Source of the DNA: CAIJXO01 sp041308645
Lineage (GTDB): Bacteria; Patescibacteriota; Minisyncoccia; Phycocordibacterales; GWA1-40-21
DNA length: 6,722 bases
Direction: 5' to 3'
Assembly: GCA_041308645.1 (NCBI GenBank)
Contig: JBFZBC010000036.1
Coordinates: forward strand, 1-6,722
In this document: positions 1 through 5,070 of the stretch, in pieces
Numbering within the stretch: the first letter of the stretch is position 1
Layout of the letters: every line of letters begins with the position of its first letter
Made by a program: the position numbers and the translations under genes
Notes under the pieces: model-generated
What the model was told of the DNA's origin: nothing
What the model saw: the letters and a program-made list of their open reading frames with translations, nothing else
Databases searched by the model: none

Positions 1-273
1 TGGGAAGAATATTTGGAATTTAAAAAAGAGTTCGGGGATGATTTTAGGGTAATAGCTGTATATTCCTCACCAGATACGCGGATTAAAAGACTTGGGAATC
101 GTTCTAAACGACCCTTAACTAAGGAGGAAGTAGTTTCTCGTGATTATGCTCAAATAGAAAATTTGCATCAGGGAGGACCGATTGCTAGGGCCGATTTTAC
201 GGTTATAAATGAAGGGGAAATGGATGATTTGTATAAGCAGGTGGATAGGATTGTCCCAGAAATTATTAAGTAA
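1..273 (+). CDS. P-loop nucleotide / dephospho-CoA kinase-like protein, C-terminal part (cut by window edge)
   Basis: The frame is open from base 1 and ends at TAA 271-273, so this is the last 90 codons of a gene that begins outside the window. A TTG at 13 could serve as a start but would give a kinase without its P-loop, so I read it as internal. The segment VYSSPDTRIKRLGNR, the following RDYAQIENL helix and then GGPIARADFTVINEG resemble the LID-to-C-terminal part of CoaE and archaeal UPF0200-type kinases: arginine-rich lid, RD-x(3)-E helix, then AD-x-x-I-N-x-G before the last helix. The Walker A motif would lie upstream and is not visible. The gene sits 16 nt ahead of tmk in the same direction, which suggests cotranscription and possibly a nucleotide kinase role. 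Membership of the kinase superfamily is fairly safe; the substrate (dephospho-CoA, a nucleoside monophosphate or something else) cannot be decided from this fragment. Confidence 0.6.
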   Translation, partial: WEEYLEFKKEFGDDFRVIAVYSSPDTRIKRLGNRSKRPLTKEEVVSRDYAQIENLHQGGPIARADFTVINEGEMDDLYKQVDRIVPEIIK

Positions 274-289
274 TTAGTTATAACTTTTA

Positions 290-979
290 ATGAAAAAAGG
301 TAAATTTATTGTGATTGATGGATCAGATGGGAGTGGTAAGGCAACTCAGACAGAATTTTTGATTAAACATTTAAAACAGGATGGTTATAAAGTAAAAAAG
401 ATAGATTTTCCAGAATATTATTCAAATTTTTTTGGTAAGTTTATTGGGCACTGTCTTTCCGAGCAGTATTTTAATTTTGTGAAGGTTCATCCTAAAATTG
501 CTTCAGTTCTTTATGCAGCGGACCGTTTTGAGTCTAGAGATAAAATTAAAAAATGGTTGGAGGAAGGAAATATTGTGGTGGCAGACAGATATACCAGTGC
601 TAATCAGATTCACCAAGGGGGAAAGATTGCTAGCACCAAAAAAAGGGAGGCCTTCTTAAAATGGCTAGATGAAATGGAATATGGAGTTTTTAAAATTCCT
701 AAACCTGATGTGGTATTTTACCTAAGTGTACCAATTTCTACTACTCTTAAACTGATGAAAGAGAGAAATAAAAATAGTAAACGTGGATATCTAAAAAAGA
801 AAAAAGATGTTCATGAAAAAGATGTAAATTTCTTAAAGAATTCATATAAAAGTGCTATTTGGCTCGCGCGGACACAGCCGGATTGGGTCAAAATTGAATG
901 TGTTAAAAATGGAATGATGGATACGCGAGAAAACATTCATCAGGAAATTTATAAAAAGATTAAGAAAGTTTTAAAATAA
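290..979 (+). CDS. tmk: Thymidylate kinase (dTMP kinase)
   Basis: This cytosolic enzyme would transfer phosphate from ATP to dTMP, giving dTDP for DNA synthesis. The 229 residues start with a beta strand and P-loop at 10-20 (DGSDGSGKATQ). An AADRF motif lies at 76-80, the DRY motif that contacts the nucleotide at 99-101 (VADRYTSANQ), a PKPDVVFYLSVP strand at 138-149, and a basic LID-like region with KKDVHEKD at 171-178. Length is slightly above the usual 200-215. The Walker A residue after the lysine is Ala18 rather than Ser/Thr (see findings). The ATG at 290 is the only start that keeps the P-loop strand intact, and no Shine-Dalgarno site precedes it. It lies 16 nt after the kinase-like gene and 4 nt before the thyX-like gene, whose product would be its substrate. 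The family call is strong; the enzyme could in principle accept other deoxynucleoside monophosphates. Confidence 0.9.
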   Translation: MKKGKFIVIDGSDGSGKATQTEFLIKHLKQDGYKVKKIDFPEYYSNFFGKFIGHCLSEQYFNFVKVHPKIASVLYAADRFESRDKIKKWLEEGNIVVADRYTSANQIHQGGKIASTKKREAFLKWLDEMEYGVFKIPKPDVVFYLSVPISTTLKLMKERNKNSKRGYLKKKKDVHEKDVNFLKNSYKSAIWLARTQPDWVKIECVKNGMMDTRENIHQEIYKKIKKVLK

Positions 980-983
980 AAAA

Positions 984-2270
984 ATGAAAATATTTATTTA
1001 TGATGAGTTTGGCCCGCAGGATACGGCGATGATGCAGGCGCTTTATTCTCGGAGTTCTTTGAGTGTTGAAGAACATGTGAAGAAAGTTCGGGAAAGTAAT
1101 TCCGGAAAGTTTATGGAGCGATTTTATGTGGGTTATGGTCATGCTAGTATTGCGGATTGTGGCAGTACGACTATTTTTGTGGAGGGTGTGAGTATGCTAG
1201 TGGCTAAAGCTATTCAAGACTGGCCACTTTATTCCGGACAGGAAACTAGCTCGCGTTATATTGATATGTTTAAGCAGGCTATTATTGATCCTGTGTGTAC
1301 CAAAGAATCAAAACTTATCTTGGATCAGTGGATGAAGTTTTATACTGAGAATCAGGCCGAGGTACAGGCGCATATCACAAAAAAATATCCCAGAAAGGAT
1401 GATGAAGATGAGAATGTTTATGGCAAAGCAGTCGTTGCTAGGGCCTTTGACACTCTTCGTGGATTTTTACCAGCGGGAGTGACTACGCAGTTTAGTTGGC
1501 ATACAAACTTACGTCAGGCGCATGATAAGTTAGTTTATTTAAGAAGACATCCCTTGGCTGAAGTTAGAGAAGTGGCGGAGAAAATTTTAACTACTTTGAA
1601 AGAAAAATATCCCCAGAGTTTTGGTCATCAGGAGACCGTTGAACAAGAAAAATACTGGGATTTTATTGAAAAAAAATACAATTATTATTTTAATAAAAAT
1701 GCTAATATTTTTTCCGCCAAAACAAATATTAATAAGAAAGAGCTCTTTCAATATAAAGATATATTTACCAAACGGGCCCCAAAAACTGGTTTGCCACATT
1801 TTTTAACTGAACTTGGTAATGTTACCTTTGAATTTCTTTTAGATTTCGGTTCATTTAGAGACGTGCAGAGACACAGAAACGGTGTGTGTCGAATGCCCCT
1901 ATTAACTACAAAATATGACTTTAATGAATGGTATTTAAATGAATTACCAGAAAAGAATAAAAAGATTGCTGTGAAATTAATTAAAGAACAAGTTAAATTA
2001 ATTAATAAATTAAAGATCGCCAAAGAATATAAACAGTATTATTGTGCTATCGGTTTTAATGTTACCTGTAAGGTTTCCTACGGCTTGCCTGCGACCACTT
2101 ATGTGGCGGAACTTCGTTCTGGTCGCCTAGTTCATCCCACCTTGAGAAAAGTTGCTCATCAAATGAGTAAAGCCTTGATAAAAATGTTCCCTTTTATAAA
2201 AATACAGTCAGATTTTAGTATAGACGATTGGAATATTAGGAGGGGGATGCAAGATATCAAAGAAAAATAA
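984..2270 (+). CDS. thyX: Two-domain flavin-dependent thymidylate synthase (ThyX-like)
   Basis: ThyX enzymes methylate dUMP to dTMP using methylene-tetrahydrofolate, FAD and NADPH. At 428 residues this is about twice the usual 210-250, and it reads as two tandem ThyX domains. Domain 1 (about 1-210) has GHASIAD at 52-58, YSGQETSSRY at 83-92, LRGFLPAG at 158-165, NLR at 175-177 and EVR at 193-195. Domain 2 (about 265-405) has FGSFRDVQRHRNG at 288-300, ELRSGRLVHPTLRKVA at 376-391 and a terminal helix. The family signature RHRxxSxxxxSxR is not whole in either half: domain 1 keeps S84/E87/S89/R91 but has DWP at 79-81 in place of RHR, while domain 2 keeps R296-H297-R298 but lacks the serines and final arginine. 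The gene starts 4 nt after tmk and ends 1 nt before glyA, so it sits between the user of its product and the maker of its cofactor. No Shine-Dalgarno site is seen. ThyX homology is solid; activity is inferred. Confidence 0.85.
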   Translation: MKIFIYDEFGPQDTAMMQALYSRSSLSVEEHVKKVRESNSGKFMERFYVGYGHASIADCGSTTIFVEGVSMLVAKAIQDWPLYSGQETSSRYIDMFKQAIIDPVCTKESKLILDQWMKFYTENQAEVQAHITKKYPRKDDEDENVYGKAVVARAFDTLRGFLPAGVTTQFSWHTNLRQAHDKLVYLRRHPLAEVREVAEKILTTLKEKYPQSFGHQETVEQEKYWDFIEKKYNYYFNKNANIFSAKTNINKKELFQYKDIFTKRAPKTGLPHFLTELGNVTFEFLLDFGSFRDVQRHRNGVCRMPLLTTKYDFNEWYLNELPEKNKKIAVKLIKEQVKLINKLKIAKEYKQYYCAIGFNVTCKVSYGLPATTYVAELRSGRLVHPTLRKVAHQMSKALIKMFPFIKIQSDFSIDDWNIRRGMQDIKEK

Positions 2271-2271
2271 T

Positions 2272-3480
2272 ATGAAAGATAAACAAATTGAGAAATTAAT
2301 AAAGGCGGAGGAAAAGAGACAGAAGGAAACTGTTTCTTTAATTGCTTCGGAAAATTATGTGTCCGACGATGTCTTAAAAGCCCTTGGTTCCAAATTTACA
2401 AATAAATATTCTGAAGGCTATCCGGGGCATCGTTATTATAAAGGGCAGACCTATACTGATAAAGTGGAGGATCTTTGTAAAGAAAGAGCTTTAAAACTTT
2501 TTAAACTTTCAGCTGATGATTGGGGAGTGAATGTTCAGCCACTTTCAGGCTCACCAGCTAACCTAGCTGTTTATGTTGCTTTGGTTCCTCAAGGTGGAAA
2601 AGTAATGGGTATGTCTTTGGATCATGGTGGTCACCTGACTCACGGTCATAAAGTCTCAGCGACAGGAAAATATTGGACGCAGGTGGCTTATGGTGTAAAT
2701 GAAAATACCGAGGTTTTGGATTATGAGGAAATAAAAAAACTTGCCACTAAAGAAAAACCAAATATGATTATTGCCGGGTTTACTGCTTATCCTCGAATTA
2801 TTAATTTTAAAAAATTTCGTGAAATTGCCGATGCAGTGGAACATCCTGAGCCGGGGCGAAGGACGATACTTATGGTGGATATGTCGCATTTTGCTGGCTT
2901 AGTGTCCGGTGAAGCATATCCATCACCTTTTAACTATGCGGATGTGGTGACTACGACAGTACATAAAACTTTACGTGGACCACGTAGTGCTTTGATTTTT
3001 GCGCGAAAAGATAAAATCCAAACAGGTGAAAAAGGGAAAACTTTTACTTTTGCTGAGTTGATTGATAAAGCTATTTTCCCCGGTCTTCAAGGTGGTCCAC
3101 ATATGAACCAGATTGCCGCTGTTGCTGTGGCTCTTAAAGAAGCTTCAACTCCGGCTTTTAAAAAATATGCCAAGCAAATAGTGAAAAATGCTAAAGTTTT
3201 AGCAGAGGAATTAAGGAAACTGGGTTGGCATATTATTTCCAGCGGTACGGATAGCCACCTGATTTTGATGGATACGGGAAAAATTAGTGGGGCAGAAGCT
3301 TCAGATAAATTAGAGAAAGAGGGAATAATTGTAAACAAAAATACCATCCCGAACGAACCACGTTCACCCATGAATCCATCCGGTATCCGCTTGGGCACTG
3401 CTGGCGAAACTACCCGCGGAGCCAAGGAAAAAGATATGATTAAGTTAGCTAAGAGGATTGATAAAGCTTTGAGAAAATAA
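2272..3480 (+). CDS. glyA: Serine hydroxymethyltransferase
   Basis: This PLP enzyme interconverts serine plus tetrahydrofolate with glycine plus 5,10-methylene-tetrahydrofolate, the one-carbon donor for thymidylate synthesis. The 402 residues are near the usual 410-420. Visible landmarks are LIASENYVS at 23-31, NKYSEGYPGHRYY at 44-56, LSGSPANLAVY at 91-101, the PLP-ring aspartate in VDMSHFAGLV at 202-211, the Schiff-base lysine K232 in TTTVHKTLRGPR, FPGLQGGPH at 269-277, and the carboxylate-binding arginine in SGIRLGT at 370-376. Two small insertions are apparent relative to E. coli GlyA as I remember it: HPEPGRR at 191-197 and a segment around 248-262. The residue before His231 is Val where Thr is usual. 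The gene starts 1 nt after the thyX-like stop, so translational coupling is likely. The only purine-rich SD-like run (2238-2246) is too far upstream to serve it. No convincing terminator follows. Confidence 0.95.
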   Translation: MKDKQIEKLIKAEEKRQKETVSLIASENYVSDDVLKALGSKFTNKYSEGYPGHRYYKGQTYTDKVEDLCKERALKLFKLSADDWGVNVQPLSGSPANLAVYVALVPQGGKVMGMSLDHGGHLTHGHKVSATGKYWTQVAYGVNENTEVLDYEEIKKLATKEKPNMIIAGFTAYPRIINFKKFREIADAVEHPEPGRRTILMVDMSHFAGLVSGEAYPSPFNYADVVTTTVHKTLRGPRSALIFARKDKIQTGEKGKTFTFAELIDKAIFPGLQGGPHMNQIAAVAVALKEASTPAFKKYAKQIVKNAKVLAEELRKLGWHIISSGTDSHLILMDTGKISGAEASDKLEKEGIIVNKNTIPNEPRSPMNPSGIRLGTAGETTRGAKEKDMIKLAKRIDKALRK

Positions 3481-3487
3481 TTTTCTA

Positions 3488-3516
3488 TTGACTTTATTTT
3501 TATAAAAGTTAATAAT
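3488..3516 (+). promoter_or_regulatory. Sigma70-type promoter of the cysteine-rich small gene
   Basis: A TTGACT box (3488-3493, five of six to consensus) is followed by a 17-bp spacer and AATAAT (3511-3516, five of six). Transcription would start near 3522-3524, leaving a leader of about 42 nt before the ATG at 3565. It lies just past the glyA stop, so the small gene can be transcribed independently of the upstream operon. Both boxes and the ideal spacing are read directly; activity is inferred. Confidence 0.6.
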
Positions 3517-3551
3517 GAAAAAAGAAAAGTTCTTATTACTTGAAATATCGG

Positions 3552-3560
3552 AAGGAGGAG
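3552..3560 (+). promoter_or_regulatory. Strong Shine-Dalgarno site, unusual for this window
   Basis: AAGGAGGAG contains a full AGGAGG at 3553-3558 with a 6-nt spacer to the ATG at 3565. It fixes the start of the small gene. None of the other complete genes here has a comparable site, so this one stands out. Confidence 0.85.
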
Positions 3561-3564
3561 TATT

Positions 3565-3897
3565 ATGAGTGAGACTATTGAGGATAGAAAAAAACGAATA
3601 AAGAATCTTGAATTTTCTATTAGCAAGTCTAAGGATGAACTTGCTATTTTGGTTAAAGAACAGAAGGTTGCCATTAAACTGAGTCATTTGAAGGTAAAAG
3701 TAAAATGTAATGGTGACAGTTCTCATCAGTGTGAAAAGCGAAAATGTCTTCATCGCAAACCTCATTTTCCTAAGAACCAATGCAATCAGGTACTCCATAA
3801 CTTTGGACGTTGGTGGTGTGAATGTCCAGAAACAGAATCTCTTCAACACATAGGTAGAGATGGAAGTGTTGTTATGTGTATTCCAGTCGGAAAGTAG
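3565..3897 (+). CDS. Unrecognised 110-residue protein: N-terminal coiled coil plus cysteine/histidine-rich region
   Basis: I do not recognise this protein. Residues 4-40 are highly charged with regularly spaced Ile/Leu (I5, I12, L15, I19, L26, I28/L29) and are likely a helical coiled coil. Residues 41-110 contain seven cysteines (48, 56, 61, 73, 85, 87, 105) and several histidines (54, 63, 67, 78, 95), including WWCECP at 83-88. The spacing would suit one or two zinc sites or a small Fe-S or disulfide fold; no standard zinc-finger signature fits exactly. There is no signal peptide or membrane segment, so it is probably cytosolic. The coding assignment is well supported: strong promoter, full Shine-Dalgarno site and a perfect intrinsic terminator 7 nt past the stop frame it as a monocistronic unit. 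The long antisense reading frame over it begins inside the terminator stem and has no signals of its own. Function is unknown. Confidence 0.8.
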   Translation: MSETIEDRKKRIKNLEFSISKSKDELAILVKEQKVAIKLSHLKVKVKCNGDSSHQCEKRKCLHRKPHFPKNQCNQVLHNFGRWWCECPETESLQHIGRDGSVVMCIPVGK

Positions 3898-3904
3898 ATA
3901 AAAG

Positions 3905-3940
3905 GGCTCTGGTGAGTGATACACCAGAGCCTTTTTTTTT
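3905..3940 (+). terminator. Intrinsic terminator of the small gene
   Basis: A perfect 10-bp stem, GGCTCTGGTG (3905-3914) paired with CACCAGAGCC (3922-3931), encloses a 7-nt loop and is followed by nine T residues (3932-3940). The A-run just before the stem could extend the pairing. It ends 14 nt before the dut start, so it insulates dut from upstream transcription on the plus strand. Confidence 0.95.
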
Positions 3941-3942
3941 GA

Positions 3943-3948
3943 TATACT
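3943..3948 (+). promoter_or_regulatory. Candidate -10 box for dut
   Basis: TATACT (five of six to TATAAT) lies in the only 14 bases between the upstream terminator and the dut GTG. A start about seven bases downstream would fall on or next to the GTG at 3955, giving a leaderless message. There is no recognisable -35 box: the correct distance falls inside the terminator stem. The box is seen; its use is a guess. Confidence 0.35.
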
Positions 3949-3954
3949 GCTGGG

Positions 3955-4377
3955 GTGAAATTAAAAATAAAAAAGTTACACATTGATGCGGTAATCCCCA
4001 AATACGCACATTTTGATGATGCTGGTTTTGATTTATTTGCAATTGAAGATACTTTAGTAAAGGTAGGTGAAAGAATTCCAATAAAAACTGGTATTGCGAT
4101 GGAAATACCTACTGGCTATGTGGGTTTGATTTGGGATAAAAGCGGATTATCAGTTAAAGAGGGAATTAAAACGATTGCCGGCGTGGTGGACTCTACTTAT
4201 CGAGGAGAAGTGCTGGTGGCGGTTACAAATATTAGTGATAAGGATTATAAATTTGAAAAAGGGCACAAAGTAGCGCAAATGATAATTCAGAAAAAAGAAA
4301 CACCAGAACTTATTGAAGCAAATGAACTTACTGAATCGGAAAGGGGATATGGAGGATTTGGCTCAACCGGAAAATAA
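3955..4377 (+). CDS. dut: Deoxyuridine 5'-triphosphate nucleotidohydrolase (dUTPase)
   Basis: It hydrolyses dUTP to dUMP and pyrophosphate, keeping uracil out of DNA and supplying dUMP for thymidylate synthesis. The 140 residues match the trimeric dUTPase family, and all five motifs are present: DDAGFDL at 21-27 (motif 1), DKSGLS at 61-66 (motif 2, with Lys in place of the usual Arg), GVVDSTYRGEV at 76-86 with catalytic Asp79 and base-stacking Tyr82 (motif 3), KGHKVAQMII at 102-111 (motif 4), and ERGYGGFGSTG at 129-139 (motif 5, the flexible tail that closes over the substrate). The start is GTG at 3955; it gives the full first strand, and no other in-frame start precedes motif 1. No Shine-Dalgarno site is visible. 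It is cut off from the upstream genes by a strong terminator and meets the next gene tail-to-tail. Confidence in function is high. Confidence 0.95.
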   Translation: MKLKIKKLHIDAVIPKYAHFDDAGFDLFAIEDTLVKVGERIPIKTGIAMEIPTGYVGLIWDKSGLSVKEGIKTIAGVVDSTYRGEVLVAVTNISDKDYKFEKGHKVAQMIIQKKETPELIEANELTESERGYGGFGSTGK

Positions 4378-4950
4378 TTAGACTTGCTCCATTATTTCTT
4401 TCCAGGAATTAACACGAATAACTTCGGGTTTAGTTATTGCATCCTTATTCCATGGTTGGTTAATAAGAAAAACCTTTCTATCAGGGGCGACACATTCATT
4501 GGCAAAACTAGCTGAGTCCTCAATCATAATATCAATTCCTAAATCATTACAAAATTCACCCTTACTTTTAGTTGTTTGATTTCTAAAAACATTGTTGGCA
4601 AAAAATATTTTATCAAATGTGTTTGGAAATTTTTTTTCTAACCAATCTTTCGTTTTTTGTAATAAGCTCATTGGTCGGGAAGTAATTATAAAAAATTCAT
4701 GTTTTTCTTTTAGTTTTTTAATTGAATCTTTCGCTCCATCAACTGTTTGAATATTTATAAAAAAAGTTGTCAATTCAAAATCGTCTACTTTTTTAATCAT
4801 TTCATCTCTTGTTCCACCCCATACTTCCCAGAAATTATATGAGTGAAATTGTTCCACTTTTAGTTTTGTACCATAGGTATAATTATGAAATTCAACCAAA
4901 GCCGGCAGAAAGTGTCCTAGGACTTCATCAATATCAATTCCAATTTTCAT
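4378..4950 (-). CDS. HAD-fold 5'(3')-deoxyribonucleotidase-like phosphatase (NT5C / YqfW type)
   Basis: The product is a 190-residue cytosolic HAD-superfamily phosphatase. The four HAD motifs are visible: nucleophile and acid/base Asp6 and Asp8 in IGIDIDEVL, Thr90/Ser91 in IITSRP, a lysine at 128 or 130 in TTKSKGEF, and the metal-binding acidic pair Glu144-Asp145 in IMIEDS. A short cap region with FHSYNFWEVWGG at 35-46 follows motif I, as in the NT5C family (Pfam NT5C, COG5663). Known relatives dephosphorylate deoxynucleoside monophosphates such as dUMP and dTMP. Lying beside dut and near tmk and thyX, it could balance the pool those genes feed; that link is inferred. The start codon is the ATG read from 4950, and no Shine-Dalgarno site is seen. 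Its stop abuts the dut stop with no gap. The family call is good; the natural substrate is not certain. Confidence 0.85.
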   Translation of the reverse strand: MKIGIDIDEVLGHFLPALVEFHNYTYGTKLKVEQFHSYNFWEVWGGTRDEMIKKVDDFELTTFFINIQTVDGAKDSIKKLKEKHEFFIITSRPMSLLQKTKDWLEKKFPNTFDKIFFANNVFRNQTTKSKGEFCNDLGIDIMIEDSASFANECVAPDRKVFLINQPWNKDAITKPEVIRVNSWKEIMEQV

Positions 4951-4963
4951 AATAAATATGAGT

Positions 4964-4990
4964 TTAGCAAAAATACTGTATCTATGCTAA
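4964..4990. promoter_or_regulatory. 27-bp imperfect dyad between divergent genes, candidate operator
   Basis: TTAGCA (4964-4969) and TGCTAA (4985-4990) are inverted around a centre at 4977, which is also the centre of an inner ATACTGTAT (4973-4981). In all, 11 of 13 base pairs are symmetric. It starts 13 bases upstream of the minus-strand nucleotidase start and lies 80 bases upstream of the flavoprotein start. This suits a dimeric regulator, but it could also form a weak hairpin in the nucleotidase leader. Confidence 0.4.
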
Positions 4991-5010
4991 CCTTTTATTA
5001 CTTGTCTCGT

Positions 5011-5016
5011 TATAAA
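5011..5016 (+). promoter_or_regulatory. Possible -10 box for the flavoprotein gene
   Basis: TATAAA (five of six to consensus) lies 54 bases before the ATG at 5071. No good -35 box stands 16-18 bp upstream, so this is a weak call based on one element in AT-rich DNA. Confidence 0.25.
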
Positions 5017-5070
5017 ATCTACATAGTAACAGGACTAGATAAATAATAGAGTTTAAATTTTATAAATTGG

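Noticed and set aside
2238..2249. AGGAGGGGG followed at once by an in-frame ATG near the end of the thyX-like gene
   Set aside because: It encodes RRGM in the ThyX C-terminus; it is 25 nt from the glyA start, too far for a Shine-Dalgarno site, and the ATG would give only seven codons.
3472..3486. Palindrome AGAAAATAATTTTCT over the glyA stop as a terminator
   Set aside because: It is all but pure AT pairing with almost no loop and no T-run after it, so it is too weak to call an intrinsic terminator.
3087..3674. 195-codon minus-strand frame within glyA
   Set aside because: It is antisense to a well-conserved SHMT region; the Leu/Ile/Ser-rich translation is typical of a shadow frame and matches no family I know.
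3445..3924. Long minus-strand reading frame opposite the small gene and the glyA end
   Set aside because: It starts inside the terminator stem, has no ribosome site or promoter, and its translation looks like the reverse of coding DNA, while the plus strand has a promoter, SD site and terminator.
3939..3944. TTGATA after the terminator T-run as a -35 box for dut
   Set aside because: The matching -10 position would fall inside the dut coding sequence, past the only start that gives the complete first strand.
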